A stretch of 64,000 nucleotides of DNA, taken from contig NZ_CP018082.1 of the NCBI RefSeq assembly GCF_001886715.1, forward strand, positions 1,922,001 through 1,986,000, written 5' to 3'. A model generated the notes under the pieces. It worked only from the letters and a program-made list of their open reading frames with translations, did not search any database and had not been told where the DNA came from. The stretch is from Nocardia mangyaensis (GTDB lineage: Bacteria; Actinomycetota; Actinomycetes; Mycobacteriales; Mycobacteriaceae). Made by a program: the position numbers and the translations under genes. Below, piece after piece: positions 54,773 to 63,188 of this stretch (positions are counted from its first letter, which is position 1; every line of letters starts with the position of its first letter).

Positions 54773-55768
54773 TCATCTCCCGGCCGTGCGGGCCACGGGC
54801 GCGTCGGCCGCCGCCCTGGCCAATTCCGCGGCGCCGATCATGCCCGCGGCCTCGCCGAGCTGGGTCGTGCGCAGCCGGGCCAGCGGGCGATGTCCCGCGC
54901 CGGTGACCGCGCTCGTGTAGTGCTCGCGGGCCTCGTCGAGGAACAGCGGGGCCGAACTGCTCACCCCGCCCGCGATCACGATCAGATCGGGATCGAACAG
55001 ATCGCTGACGAAGGCGAGGCCGAGGCCGAGCCAGCGGGCGAAGTCGGCCATCACCCGGACCGCGAGCGCGTCACCATCGTGCGCGGCGCCCGCCACCCGG
55101 CGTCCGGTCAGCGAGCCGGGGTCGCGGATCACGTCGCGGGCGAGCACCGAACGCACCGGGTCGGTGGCCAGCATCTCGATCGCGGTCTCGGCCAGTGCCG
55201 TTCCGCTGCAGTAGCGCTCCCAGCAGCCGCGTTTGCCACAGGGACAGGCCCGCCCGCCGGGAACCACCTGCAGGTGCCCCAGTTCGGGGGCGATGCCGTG
55301 ACTGCCGCGATAGAGCTGACCGTCGATGAGCAGGGCAGCGCCGACGCCGGTGCCGATCGCGACGAGTACCACGGTGTGCCCGCCCGCCGCCGCGCCGAAG
55401 CGGTACTCCGCCCAGCCCGCGGCGTTCGCGTCGTGTTCGAGGATGACCGGCAGACCGAGGCGCGCGCTCAGCCGTTGCGCGACGGGAGCCTTCTGCCACG
55501 GCAGGTGCGGAGCGAACAGGACCGTCGAACGGTCATCGGAGATGAAACCGGCGACGGCCAGTCCGACGGCGGCGATCGGGTGCCTGCGCGCGAGCTCGCG
55601 CACCGAGCGGTCGATGGCGTCTTCGAGCGCGCGCGCCGAATGCGGGGTCGGCGCCTGCACGGTGTCGAGCACCTCGCCCTCGGCATCGACGACCGAGGCA
55701 CGGATGTTCGTGCCGCCCACGTCGATGCCGACGGTGAGCAGGTGGGAGGGGTCGATCCGCTGGGTCAT
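54773..55768 (-). CDS. ROK-family sugar kinase, glucokinase-like
   Basis: A 331-residue ROK kinase. The phosphate loop is GIDVGGTNIRAS (14-25), the catalytic Asp is in EHDANAAGWAE, and the zinc motif CPCGKRGCWE with HGIAPELGH supplies the ROK signature. Glucose is the likeliest substrate (glucokinase), by comparison with actinobacterial Glk; a mannose or N-acetyl sugar is possible. The ATG overlaps the previous stop as ATGA. Confidence 0.9.
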   Translation of the reverse strand: MTQRIDPSHLLTVGIDVGGTNIRASVVDAEGEVLDTVQAPTPHSARALEDAIDRSVRELARRHPIAAVGLAVAGFISDDRSTVLFAPHLPWQKAPVAQRLSARLGLPVILEHDANAAGWAEYRFGAAAGGHTVVLVAIGTGVGAALLIDGQLYRGSHGIAPELGHLQVVPGGRACPCGKRGCWERYCSGTALAETAIEMLATDPVRSVLARDVIRDPGSLTGRRVAGAAHDGDALAVRVMADFARWLGLGLAFVSDLFDPDLIVIAGGVSSSAPLFLDEAREHYTSAVTGAGHRPLARLRTTQLGEAAGMIGAAELARAAADAPVARTAGR

Positions 55769-56688
55769 CCCCGGATCGTCACCGGAATGTCGACATAGCG
55801 CGAGCGTGGCGCGCTGGCGGCGCGTGCTCGATCCGCGTCGGCGGTGCGGCGCCGGTGCGCGGTGTCGTCGGTCTTGGGCGGGGCAGCGGGGAAGCGGCCG
55901 GTGGGCGAAGGATCCTCGGGGATCACCGCCTCGGCGGCCCGGTGCTCGGTCGCGCGGGCTGGGGCGCCCTGCTGGCGGGGGGCGGCGTACTCGTCGACCC
56001 GCCGCGGTCGCGGCGTGCCCGTTTGGTCACCGCGTGCGCTACCCCAGCGCGGGCGCGGGTGACCCGTGGGATCGGCGAGGTGGGGTGTCTCGGCGGTTCC
56101 GCTCGCGGGCGGCGGGCCGCCGGGTGGACGACCGGGCACCGTGGCGCGCAAACCTGTTGTCGCGGAGCCGGATTCGTCGGCGGTGGCCGCTGCTTCGGCT
56201 GGTGTGGAGTGGTGGCCGTTTCCGGCGGCGCCACGACGGTCGCGTGTTGGCGCGGCCAGTTCGGTGGTTCGGGGCGGCTGTCCTGGTGCGCCGGACCCGT
56301 CGGCGCCGTTCGGTGGGGCCGCGCCGTCGCTCGGGTGTTCGGGTCGCGAATTCGGGTGGCCCGCGGCGTGCTCGGCCCATTCCTCGGGCAGCAGGGGTTC
56401 GACGGGGACGCCGGCCAGTGCTTCACGCAGGACGGTCACCATGGAGGTGCCGTGTTCGGCGAGGGCGGCAACGACGTCGTGGTGTTCGCCGCGGACCAGG
56501 GCGGCGGCCGCGCAGACCGGGCACCAGGCACAGCCGCCGAGATCGGCCTGGCCGTCGGCGGCGGTGCGGCGCAGCACCGGTTCGACGCGGGCCAGCAGCA
56601 CCTCGGCCAGCAGGCGCAGTTCCTCGGTGAACTCGGCGAAGCCGTCGGGATGGTGGCCGTGGCGGTCGGATTGCCTGTCACTGCTCAT
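55765..56688 (-). CDS. Cysteine-motif protein with disordered tail, coupled to ArsA
   Basis: A 307-residue protein whose start overlaps the ArsA gene by 11 bp. The first 100 residues are helical and carry CAWCPVCAAAALVRGEHHD (CxxCxxC, probably metal-binding; about residues 53-71), a motif I recall from actinobacterial proteins in this position. The remaining 200 residues are Pro/Arg/Ala-rich, low-complexity and probably disordered. It is coupled to the ROK kinase gene (ATGA). Function unknown; association with ArsA and SRPBCC proteins suggests an envelope or lipid role. Confidence 0.78.
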   Translation of the reverse strand: MSSDRQSDRHGHHPDGFAEFTEELRLLAEVLLARVEPVLRRTAADGQADLGGCAWCPVCAAAALVRGEHHDVVAALAEHGTSMVTVLREALAGVPVEPLLPEEWAEHAAGHPNSRPEHPSDGAAPPNGADGSGAPGQPPRTTELAAPTRDRRGAAGNGHHSTPAEAAATADESGSATTGLRATVPGRPPGGPPPASGTAETPHLADPTGHPRPRWGSARGDQTGTPRPRRVDEYAAPRQQGAPARATEHRAAEAVIPEDPSPTGRFPAAPPKTDDTAHRRRTADADRARAASAPRSRYVDIPVTIRG

Positions 56689-57958
56689 CTGCGGTGGCCT
56701 TCGTGTAGTTCGGATCGGCGGGCCAGACCTGCGGGTCGGGACGGAAGCGGACCACGAGCTGACCGTCGTCGAGTTCGGCGCCCGCCACCGTGCAGCGCTG
56801 CAGCACCGGTGCCAGTCGCACTCGCGTGCGCACCCCGTCGGCTCCCACGATCAGATCGTCCTCCACTCGGCCCAGCCGCAAGGTGCCGGGATCGACCACC
56901 GGCAACCGCATCCGCATCGCGTACACGGAGTCGATGCCGGAGCCCGACTCCCATCGAACCATCGGTTCGCCCGATTCCGCGCCCTCGGCGTGCGTGGCCG
57001 ACGGCGTGTCGAGCGAATAGGAGAACGCCGACAGCGCGCTCAGCCCGACCGGTTCGGCACCGGCGTGCTGGGCGATCAGGATCGGCACATCGGTGAGCTG
57101 CTCGTGCAGCCGGGCCACCACTTCCAGCTGTTCGGCGCGCCGGTTCAGGTACCAGTGCACGGCCGGGTGGGCGTTCTCGCTGGGCGGCGGCACCGGCGCG
57201 AGCACCTTGTTCACCACCACCGCGTCCAGCCGCAGCCCGATCAGCGCGGCCGCCGAGCGCACCCGTCGCGCCTCGGCGACGGCGACCTGCTCGGGGCCGG
57301 TGATCAGCCGAGCACTGGTGCGGGTGCGGTCGGCGAGCAGATCACGGACCTGGGTCACCGCCTTGACGATTCGTTCGACGGTGACCGCCAGCACCGCCTT
57401 GCGCAGGTCGGCGCCGATCGCGCTCATCGTGCGCGCGTGCCGCGGCCAGAGGCGTTCGAGATAGCTGAGCAGGGTATCGGGCGCGGTGACGATGCGCAGC
57501 ATGTCGGCCGAGGGCGGGCAGTCGATGACGATGACGTCCCAGTCCTGCTCCTCGGTGTACTGGGCGATCTCGACCAGCATCAGCAGTTCCTGCACGCCGG
57601 GCAGCCCGGTCAGCTCGGCGGGATCCAATGCCGCCAGGTCGATTCCGTGATCGTGGCCGCCGCCCTTGTCCAGCATCCGCACGACATCGCGGAACCGGTC
57701 CTCGAGCAGCGCGAGCGAATCGATCTCGATCGCCTCGAGCCCCGGCGCCACCCTGGCGACCCCGGCGACCGTGCCCGGATCGTGCGGGAACCGGAAACCG
57801 AGTGCGTCGCCGAGCGAATGCGCCTGGTCGAGCGAGGCGATCAGCACTCGCTGACCGGCGCGCGCGTGGGTCATGCCCGTCGCGCAGGCCAGCGTCGTCT
57901 TGCCGACACCGCCCTTGCCGACGAACAGTTCGACGCGGGTACCGCCCGTGGCGCTCAG
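56678..57958 (-). CDS. ArsA/GET3-family ATPase, probable CTG start
   Basis: The ATPase motif GKGGVGKTT (residues 14-22) lies upstream of the first in-frame ATG (57874), so the usual start would delete the P-loop. No ATG, GTG or TTG occurs between that motif and the upstream stop; CTG 57958 overlaps the stop of the SRPBCC gene as CTGA, which fits the other overlaps in this operon. That gives 426 residues. Later features are DQAHSLGDALG and DWDVIVIDCPPSADMLR (switch regions). ArsA-type proteins deliver membrane or redox cargo; the client is unknown. Counterpart of Rv2184c by position, from memory. Confidence 0.85.
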   Translation of the reverse strand: MSATGGTRVELFVGKGGVGKTTLACATGMTHARAGQRVLIASLDQAHSLGDALGFRFPHDPGTVAGVARVAPGLEAIEIDSLALLEDRFRDVVRMLDKGGGHDHGIDLAALDPAELTGLPGVQELLMLVEIAQYTEEQDWDVIVIDCPPSADMLRIVTAPDTLLSYLERLWPRHARTMSAIGADLRKAVLAVTVERIVKAVTQVRDLLADRTRTSARLITGPEQVAVAEARRVRSAAALIGLRLDAVVVNKVLAPVPPPSENAHPAVHWYLNRRAEQLEVVARLHEQLTDVPILIAQHAGAEPVGLSALSAFSYSLDTPSATHAEGAESGEPMVRWESGSGIDSVYAMRMRLPVVDPGTLRLGRVEDDLIVGADGVRTRVRLAPVLQRCTVAGAELDDGQLVVRFRPDPQVWPADPNYTKATADEQ

Positions 57959-58392
57959 TCCTCGACCCGTTTCTTCAGTTCCTTCAACGCCGTATCGGTG
58001 ATGACCTTCTCGGCCTTGCGCTTGAACATGCCGATCATCGGGATGTTCAAGTCGACGGTGAGCTCGTAGATCACCTCGGTGCCGCCCTCGGGCAGCTCGC
58101 GCAGCTCGTAGCTGCCGTCCTGGGCCTTCTGCAGGTCACCGCTGACCAGCTGCCAGCTCACCGCCATACCGTCGGCGCGCCAGGTGTAAGCCAGCACGTA
58201 AGTGTCCTTCACGACGCCGGCGTCGAGCACGAAACGCGCGGTCGCGGCGCGTCCGGCGGCATCGGTGTCGAGGACCTCCACCGATTGGGCGGCGGAGACC
58301 CATTCCGGATAGGACTCCAGATCCGCGATGACGGCCATCACCTGTTTCGACGGCGCCTCGATGACGATCGATCTCTGGGTCCGGTCGGCCAT
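57955..58392 (-). CDS. SRPBCC/polyketide-cyclase-like protein 1
   Basis: A 145-residue START-like lipid or ligand-binding protein. The fold pattern begins MADRTQRSIVIEAPSKQVMAV and continues ESYPEWVSAAQSVEVL, ending with the long amphipathic helix MIGMFKRKAEKVITDTALKELKKR. Its counterpart in mycobacteria (Rv2185c, TB16.3) sits in the same place. No catalytic residues are obvious. Its stop overlaps the CTG start of the ArsA gene. Confidence 0.88.
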   Translation of the reverse strand: MADRTQRSIVIEAPSKQVMAVIADLESYPEWVSAAQSVEVLDTDAAGRAATARFVLDAGVVKDTYVLAYTWRADGMAVSWQLVSGDLQKAQDGSYELRELPEGGTEVIYELTVDLNIPMIGMFKRKAEKVITDTALKELKKRVED

Positions 58393-58435
58393 GGCGAAGG
58401 ATGGTTCCTTTCGTACGGGACGAGCAGTCGGGCAC

Positions 58436-58828
58436 TCAGGACGCGGCGGTCGCGGGTGCGACGCCCGCGGGTCGACCGGCTTCGAGCCGAGTCTTCACTT
58501 CGAACGACATGTCCTTGCCCGCGACGCGACGGGCCCGATTGGCCGCGGCCTGCGCGCGCGGGGACAGCGGTGTGGCCGCGGTCGACTCGGCGTGCAGGAA
58601 GTAGTGCAGGATCGCCCCGTCGGCGACGGCTTCCAGCCACACCTCCATGGTGCCGCTCAGCGGACCGGCCACGGTCCAGCGGATGCCCTTGTCCCCGCGA
58701 TCCTCGCGCACGTCGAGGCGCAGGTCGGGCCACCAGCGGCGCCAGTTGTTCGCGGCGCCGAGCAGCTCGGCGATGGCGGCGGGCGGCGCGGCGACGAAGG
58801 TCTGATCTGCGACCTGGATACTGCTCAC
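58436..58828 (-). CDS. SRPBCC-like protein 2
   Basis: The chosen start is GTG 58828, giving 130 residues; the open frame continues upstream as a shadow of pimB'. The sequence starts SSIQVADQTFVAAPPAAIAEL and continues NNWRRWWPDLRLDV, a second START-like domain of the same family as its neighbour, ending in a charged Arg-rich helix. The two genes lie 43 bp apart and were probably a duplication. Its M. tuberculosis counterpart is probably Rv2186c. Confidence 0.78.
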   Translation of the reverse strand: MSSIQVADQTFVAAPPAAIAELLGAANNWRRWWPDLRLDVREDRGDKGIRWTVAGPLSGTMEVWLEAVADGAILHYFLHAESTAATPLSPRAQAAANRARRVAGKDMSFEVKTRLEAGRPAGVAPATAAS

Positions 58829-58871
58829 CTCGCTGAGCGTAGTGGACGCCACACCGGCGCAGGCCAGGGTG

Positions 58872-59999
58872 TCACCGCAGCAGTTCCCGCAACCGGGCGC
58901 CCTGCCGGTCCCAATGCCAGTTCCGCTCCACCCAGGCCCGGCCGGCGGCACCCATCGCGGCGGCCCGGTCCCGGTCGGTGAGCAGCTCGACGATCGCGTC
59001 GGTGACCTGCGACGCGGACCGGCCCTGCACGACCAGTCCGGTCTCGCCTTCGCGCACGGTCTCGGGCGCGCCACCGGAATCACCGGCGACCACCGGGACC
59101 CCGCTGGCGGAGGCTTCGAGGAAGACGATGCCGAGGCCCTCCACGTCCAGCCCGGCGCCGCGGGTGCGGCACGGCATGGCGAACACGTCGGCGATGGTGT
59201 GGTGGGCGGCCAGTTCGCCCGAGGGCACCCGCCCGGTGAACACGACACTGTCGGTGACGCCGAGCGCGTCTGCCAGTCCCCGCAGCCGCGCCTCGTAGGG
59301 TCCGCCGCCCGCGATCACCAGCACCGCGCCGTCGACGCGTTCGCGGATCTCGGTCATGGCCGCGATCAGCACGTCCTGGCCCTTGCGCGCCACCAGTCGC
59401 GACAGGCACAGCACGGTCGGCCGGTCGCCGAGGCCGTAGCGGGCGCGCAGCTCGGCGCGCGCGGCCGGGTCGGGCCGGAACTCGGCCGGATCGACCCCCG
59501 GCGGCAGGTACTCGAGCGCGGCGCGCGGACCGAAGGCCGAGGCGAACCGGCCGCGGGTGTACTTGCTGACGTAGGTGACCACGTCGGTGTTCTCGCCGAT
59601 CGAGCGCAGTACCTGCCGCGAACCCGGCAACATCGACCAGCCCACCTCGTGGCCGTGGGTGCTGGCCAGGATGCGTTCGGCGCCCGCGCGCCGCAGCATC
59701 GGCGCCATCGCGGCCAGCGGGGCGGCCGCGCCGAACCACACGGTGTCGCACTCGTGCTCGCGCAGCAGCGCCGAGGCGCGGGTGATGACCGCGGGGGTGG
59801 GCAGCATCAGCGTCGTGGGGTGGCGAACGACGCGGAACTTCTGGGCGGCGTCGAACTTGTCGTGGCTGTCGCCACGCCAGCGCGGCGCGTATACCACCAG
59901 GTCCTCGGGCGGCAGCTGATTCGACAGTGCCTGCAGGTAGGACTGGATTCCGCCCGGCCGAGGCGGGAAATCATTGGTAACCAGCAGAGTTCGGGCCAT
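58872..59999 (-). CDS. pimB: GDP-mannose-dependent phosphatidylinositol monomannoside mannosyltransferase
   Basis: A 375-residue GT4 glycosyltransferase, PimB' type, that adds the second mannose to PIM1 to make PIM2, the base of LM and LAM. The N-terminal acceptor domain begins RTLLVTNDFPPRPGGIQSYL, LSRLVARKGQDVLI starts the nucleotide domain and EGLGIVFLEASASGVPVVAG contains the E-x7-E motif of GT4. Synteny with NlpC/P60 and SRPBCC genes fits Rv2188c. ATG 59999. Confidence 0.94.
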   Translation of the reverse strand: MARTLLVTNDFPPRPGGIQSYLQALSNQLPPEDLVVYAPRWRGDSHDKFDAAQKFRVVRHPTTLMLPTPAVITRASALLREHECDTVWFGAAAPLAAMAPMLRRAGAERILASTHGHEVGWSMLPGSRQVLRSIGENTDVVTYVSKYTRGRFASAFGPRAALEYLPPGVDPAEFRPDPAARAELRARYGLGDRPTVLCLSRLVARKGQDVLIAAMTEIRERVDGAVLVIAGGGPYEARLRGLADALGVTDSVVFTGRVPSGELAAHHTIADVFAMPCRTRGAGLDVEGLGIVFLEASASGVPVVAGDSGGAPETVREGETGLVVQGRSASQVTDAIVELLTDRDRAAAMGAAGRAWVERNWHWDRQGARLRELLR

Positions 60000-60044
60000 A
60001 ACTGAACAACCTAATGGGTCGGCTGATACGGACGCGGGCGGTGG

Positions 60045-61058
60045 TCAGGCAGCATGGCCGCGCAGCCAGGACCGCCAGCCGTCGAGCAGCTCCGCGCGCG
60101 AGACGCCGAGGACTTCGGTGAACGCGGCGTCCTGCGCGGCGGCCGATTGCGGACCGGTCGCGAGCCGCTTGTACAGCGTGGTCAGGGTGTGCTCGCCGTA
60201 CTGGTCGGCCACGAACGCGCAGGCACTCCACGCGGTTTCGTAGGCGTAGGGCGCGTCGGTCCCGGTGAACTCGGCGTCGGCGACCAGATCGGTGGGCAGG
60301 GCGCCCGCGCGCAGCCGGGTGGTGAGCGTCGGCGCGATCTGGGAGAACGTGGTGTCCTGCGCGCGCTGGGCGACGTATTCGGCGAAGCCCTCGAGCATCC
60401 ACAGTGGGGAGCCATCGGTGGTGACGGCCCTGGTCGCGACGTGGGTGAGCTCATGGCGCAGCAACGTCGCCAGACCCTCGTCGCCGACCCGGCGGCGCGC
60501 GTCGGGGTTGAACACGATCCGCTGGTCGGTGGGGGTGCTCCCGGGGACATAGGAGCCGGTGAGCGATACCGCGGCCACATCGGCGGTGGCCGCGGCGCCC
60601 GCGACCCTGGTGAGCGCGGTGAATTCGGCCGGTGACCCCGCGACGACCAGCATGGGCGCGCGGTTCCATTCGGTGCCCCACACGGCGCTCACCTGCGCGA
60701 TCGCCGATCCGAGTTCCTGTTCGAGGACATCGAGGTCGGCGCGGTGGCCGGGGTGGGCGACCAGCAGCGCGTCGGCGGAATCGCCCGCGGCGACCGCGCG
60801 CACCAGGATCGGACCGAAGGGCTGCAGCTCGCGCCGCACGGGAGTCAGGCGCGGGTCGTCGATGGCCTCGGTGCTACCGAGCACCTCGGCCTCGTCGGTG
60901 GCCAGCTGCAGCCCGCCGACATTGCGCGGCACCAGGATCAGCGCGGCGCACGCCCCGGTCAACAGGGTGACCGAGACGAGCGTGAGAGCGAATTCCAGAC
61001 GGCCGTTGGCCGAGAACCAGGATCGGAAGCCGGATGTGCGGCGCGGCGGTTCGGTCAC
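60045..61058 (-). CDS. Membrane-anchored HELTH zinc metallopeptidase-like protein
   Basis: A 337-residue protein from GTG 61058. One transmembrane helix at about 22-43 (RLEFALTLVSVTLLTGACAALIL, quoted in part) faces the long C-terminal domain outward. That domain contains RHELTHVATR (HExxH-type zinc site; His, Glu, His) and EGFAEYVAQRA 25 residues later, the pattern of gluzincin peptidase MA-like enzymes. It lies between pimB' and an NlpC/P60 gene, so a role in envelope turnover is plausible. Substrate unknown. Confidence 0.8.
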   Translation of the reverse strand: MTEPPRRTSGFRSWFSANGRLEFALTLVSVTLLTGACAALILVPRNVGGLQLATDEAEVLGSTEAIDDPRLTPVRRELQPFGPILVRAVAAGDSADALLVAHPGHRADLDVLEQELGSAIAQVSAVWGTEWNRAPMLVVAGSPAEFTALTRVAGAAATADVAAVSLTGSYVPGSTPTDQRIVFNPDARRRVGDEGLATLLRHELTHVATRAVTTDGSPLWMLEGFAEYVAQRAQDTTFSQIAPTLTTRLRAGALPTDLVADAEFTGTDAPYAYETAWSACAFVADQYGEHTLTTLYKRLATGPQSAAAQDAAFTEVLGVSRAELLDGWRSWLRGHAA

Positions 61059-61067
61059 CGTGGCCCC

Positions 61068-62132
61068 TCAGTATCGCCGGGCCGAGTGGTACGGGGTGGT
61101 GTTGATCGGCGAGACAGCGACCGGCACACCGAAGGTGGAGGCGTGCACCATCATTCCGTTGCCCGCGTAGATCCCGACGTGGGAGATGTCGGGATAGAAC
61201 AGCACCACGTCGCCGGGCTGCAGATCGCCCTTGGCCACCGGCGTGCCGTATCCCGCCTGCGCGGAACTGGTGCGCGGGACGTTCTTGCCGACCTGTTTGA
61301 AAGCCCACTGCACCAGACCGGAGCAGTCGAACTTGTCGGGGCCGGTGGCGCCCCAGACATACGGATCGCCGACTCGGGTCAGGGCGGCGGCCAGCGCGCT
61401 GGTGCCGCTGCCGGGGACCAAACCGGCCAGCAGGCTGTCGCGGTCGAAGCCGGGTGGGAAGGGCGAACCGGCCAGCGTCGACTTGTCGCGGGCCGAGAGC
61501 GCGCCCCACGCCTCGACGACCTGGGTGGTCGCGACACCGAGATCCTGGAGCTTGCGATCGACATCGGCGCGCACGGCGTCGGCGGCCGCGGTCGCGGCGC
61601 GCGCCGCGTCGGCGGCGGCGCGGGTGACCGATTCCGCGGCGGTGGCGGCATCGGCGGCCTGCTTGAACTGGCGGACTGTGTCGGCGGTCTGCTGGGAGAG
61701 CACGTCGAGGGTCGACATCTTGTCCAGCAGCTGCTGCGGTGAACCGCTCGACAGCACGGCGAACATGCTGTTGGTGCGCACGCCGGTATAGGCGGCCACG
61801 GCGGTGCGGTCGATCATCGGCTGGAACCTGCGCACCTCGGCGCGGGCGGCGTCGGCGACCGCGGTGCTCGCGGCCAGCTTGTCGTCGGCCTCGCGTTGCA
61901 GGGCCAGCTTGGCGTCGAGATCGGCCCGGGCGGTGAGTGATTGCTGATTGAGCTGCTCGGACTGGCGGGACAGATCGACCATCCGGGCGATGGCGTCGGT
62001 CGCGGTGGTCGGCAGGGCGGCCGGGTCGGCGGCGGCGGGACCACCGGTGACGGCGGCGCACATCAGGAATGCGGCGGACAGTGCTGCGACGAAGCCACGC
62101 GAAGCGTGCGGATTCCGGTGGTGTGGGGTCAC
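61068..62132 (-). CDS. NlpC/P60 peptidoglycan endopeptidase with coiled-coil domain
   Basis: A 354-residue exported protein. A signal peptide (FVAALSAAFLMCAAVTGG, cleavage near AAADP) is followed by a long coiled coil (about 40-215, heptad-rich, SEQLNQQSLTARADLDAKLAL) and a C-terminal C40 peptidase with the catalytic Cys in FDCSGLVQWAF, His in ISHVGIYAG and VHAS. It cuts stem peptides between D-Glu and diaminopimelate in related RipA/Rv2190c-type proteins. The promoter region holds AGGTCTCGatcAGGTTACG (62210-62228). Confidence 0.92.
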   Translation of the reverse strand: MTPHHRNPHASRGFVAALSAAFLMCAAVTGGPAAADPAALPTTATDAIARMVDLSRQSEQLNQQSLTARADLDAKLALQREADDKLAASTAVADAARAEVRRFQPMIDRTAVAAYTGVRTNSMFAVLSSGSPQQLLDKMSTLDVLSQQTADTVRQFKQAADAATAAESVTRAAADAARAATAAADAVRADVDRKLQDLGVATTQVVEAWGALSARDKSTLAGSPFPPGFDRDSLLAGLVPGSGTSALAAALTRVGDPYVWGATGPDKFDCSGLVQWAFKQVGKNVPRTSSAQAGYGTPVAKGDLQPGDVVLFYPDISHVGIYAGNGMMVHASTFGVPVAVSPINTTPYHSARRY

Positions 62133-62209
62133 AGTGCCCGGTACCTCGTTCTCTCGTTATCCGCTGGTGCAGCGCCTCTACCTGAGCCCGAGCTCCTCGT
62201 CCGCCACAA

Positions 62210-62228
62210 AGGTCTCGATCAGGTTACG
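62210..62228. promoter_or_regulatory. AGGTCTCG-n3-AGGTTACG motif, copy A
   Basis: AGGTCTCG-atc-AGGTTACG is a direct repeat of AGGTYWCG half-sites 11 bp apart, 78 bp upstream of the coiled-coil NlpC/P60 gene. Copy B precedes the second NlpC/P60 gene and differs only in the three spacer bases. Confidence 0.65.
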
Positions 62229-62311
62229 GAACCGCGTGTGTCCGTGTCCAGTAGGGCACGAGAGGGTCACGGTGCGCCCTTCCCCGTGAACGACGCACCG
62301 TACCCGACCGG

Positions 62312-62881
62312 TCAGAAGCGGCGCGCGCCCGCGAACGGCATCGAGGACAGCGGCGCGAGCTGTACCGGGGTACCCGAGGTGGAGGCGTGCACGACGTTGC
62401 CGTTACCGGCGTACAGGCCGGAGTGGCCGCCACCGTAGAACGAGATCATGTCGCCGGGCTGCAGGGCGTCGATCGAGACCGGGGCGCCTGCGCCGAGTTG
62501 AGCACCGCTGGTGCGCGGCAGCTCCCGGCCGGCCTGCCGGTAGGCCCACTGGACCAGGCCCGAGCAGTCGAAGGCGTCCGGGCCCGCGGCGCCGTAGACG
62601 TAGGGGGAGCCGATCTTGCTCAGCGCGGCATCGAGGGCGATGTCGGCGGCGGTGGCGCGCGGCGCGGTGAAAGTCTGCGGTGCGGCCGGGATCTCGATGC
62701 CGGGGATGCCCTGCGGCAGCGGGATCTCGTTGGGCACCTCGAAGGTGCCGATCCCGGGGATCGTCACCGGCGTCGCCGACGCGGGTGCGGCCGGGAGGAG
62801 GAACGCGCCGATGGTGGCAGCGCCGACGGCTCCGGCGGCAACGGCACGCTGCGCCTGACGCTTGACGGTGTTGGTCGCCAT
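62312..62881 (-). CDS. Small NlpC/P60 peptidoglycan endopeptidase
   Basis: A 189-residue exported C40 peptidase. Residues 1-37 are a signal peptide (VAAGAVGAATIGAFLLPAAP, cleavage ASATP). A short Pro/Ile-rich segment precedes the catalytic domain with DCSGLVQWAYRQAGRELPRTSG (quoted in pieces), HSGLYAGNGNVVHAS for the histidine. It lacks the coiled coil of its neighbour, resembling the RipB type. Its upstream region holds AGGTCTCGaaaAGGTTACG (62975-62993). Confidence 0.92.
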   Translation of the reverse strand: MATNTVKRQAQRAVAAGAVGAATIGAFLLPAAPASATPVTIPGIGTFEVPNEIPLPQGIPGIEIPAAPQTFTAPRATAADIALDAALSKIGSPYVYGAAGPDAFDCSGLVQWAYRQAGRELPRTSGAQLGAGAPVSIDALQPGDMISFYGGGHSGLYAGNGNVVHASTSGTPVQLAPLSSMPFAGARRF

Positions 62882-62974
62882 GATGCGGTACTTCCAATCT
62901 GCCCCACGACGCCCCGTCCGTATGACGGGGCGGACTCCTCGCGCCGAGCCGTTTCCGGTCCGGCGGACTCCGTG

Positions 62975-62993
62975 AGGTCTCGAAAAGGTTACG
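62975..62993. promoter_or_regulatory. AGGTCTCG-n3-AGGTTACG motif, copy B
   Basis: AGGTCTCG-aaa-AGGTTACG lies 94 bp upstream of the small NlpC/P60 gene and is identical to copy A outside the spacer. Two direct half-sites one helical turn apart are typical of OmpR-family regulators such as MtrA, known to control cell-wall hydrolases in actinobacteria; assigning MtrA here is inference. Confidence 0.65.
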
Positions 62994-63176
62994 AAGACGT
63001 CACGGTGGTTTGTAAAGTCGGACAGGTGACCGCGAGGGCATTCCGGCGATATCGCCGAATGGGGGGTGCGAGCTGGGTCACACGAATCACGAAACGATAA
63101 CGCCAGGTCACTTCCAGTCCGCTTCGTGGCTGTCGTCCGGCGCGTCGTCGATGGCCACTTGACGGCTTATTAGTCT

Positions 63177-63188
63177 ACCCCTAGGGGT
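63177..63188. promoter_or_regulatory. 12-bp palindrome, metal-operator-like
   Basis: ACCCCTAGGGGT is a perfect palindrome, followed by GAACCCCC. It resembles the C/G-rich palindromes bound by CsoR-type copper sensors, but no copper gene is near. Purpose unknown. Confidence 0.35.
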
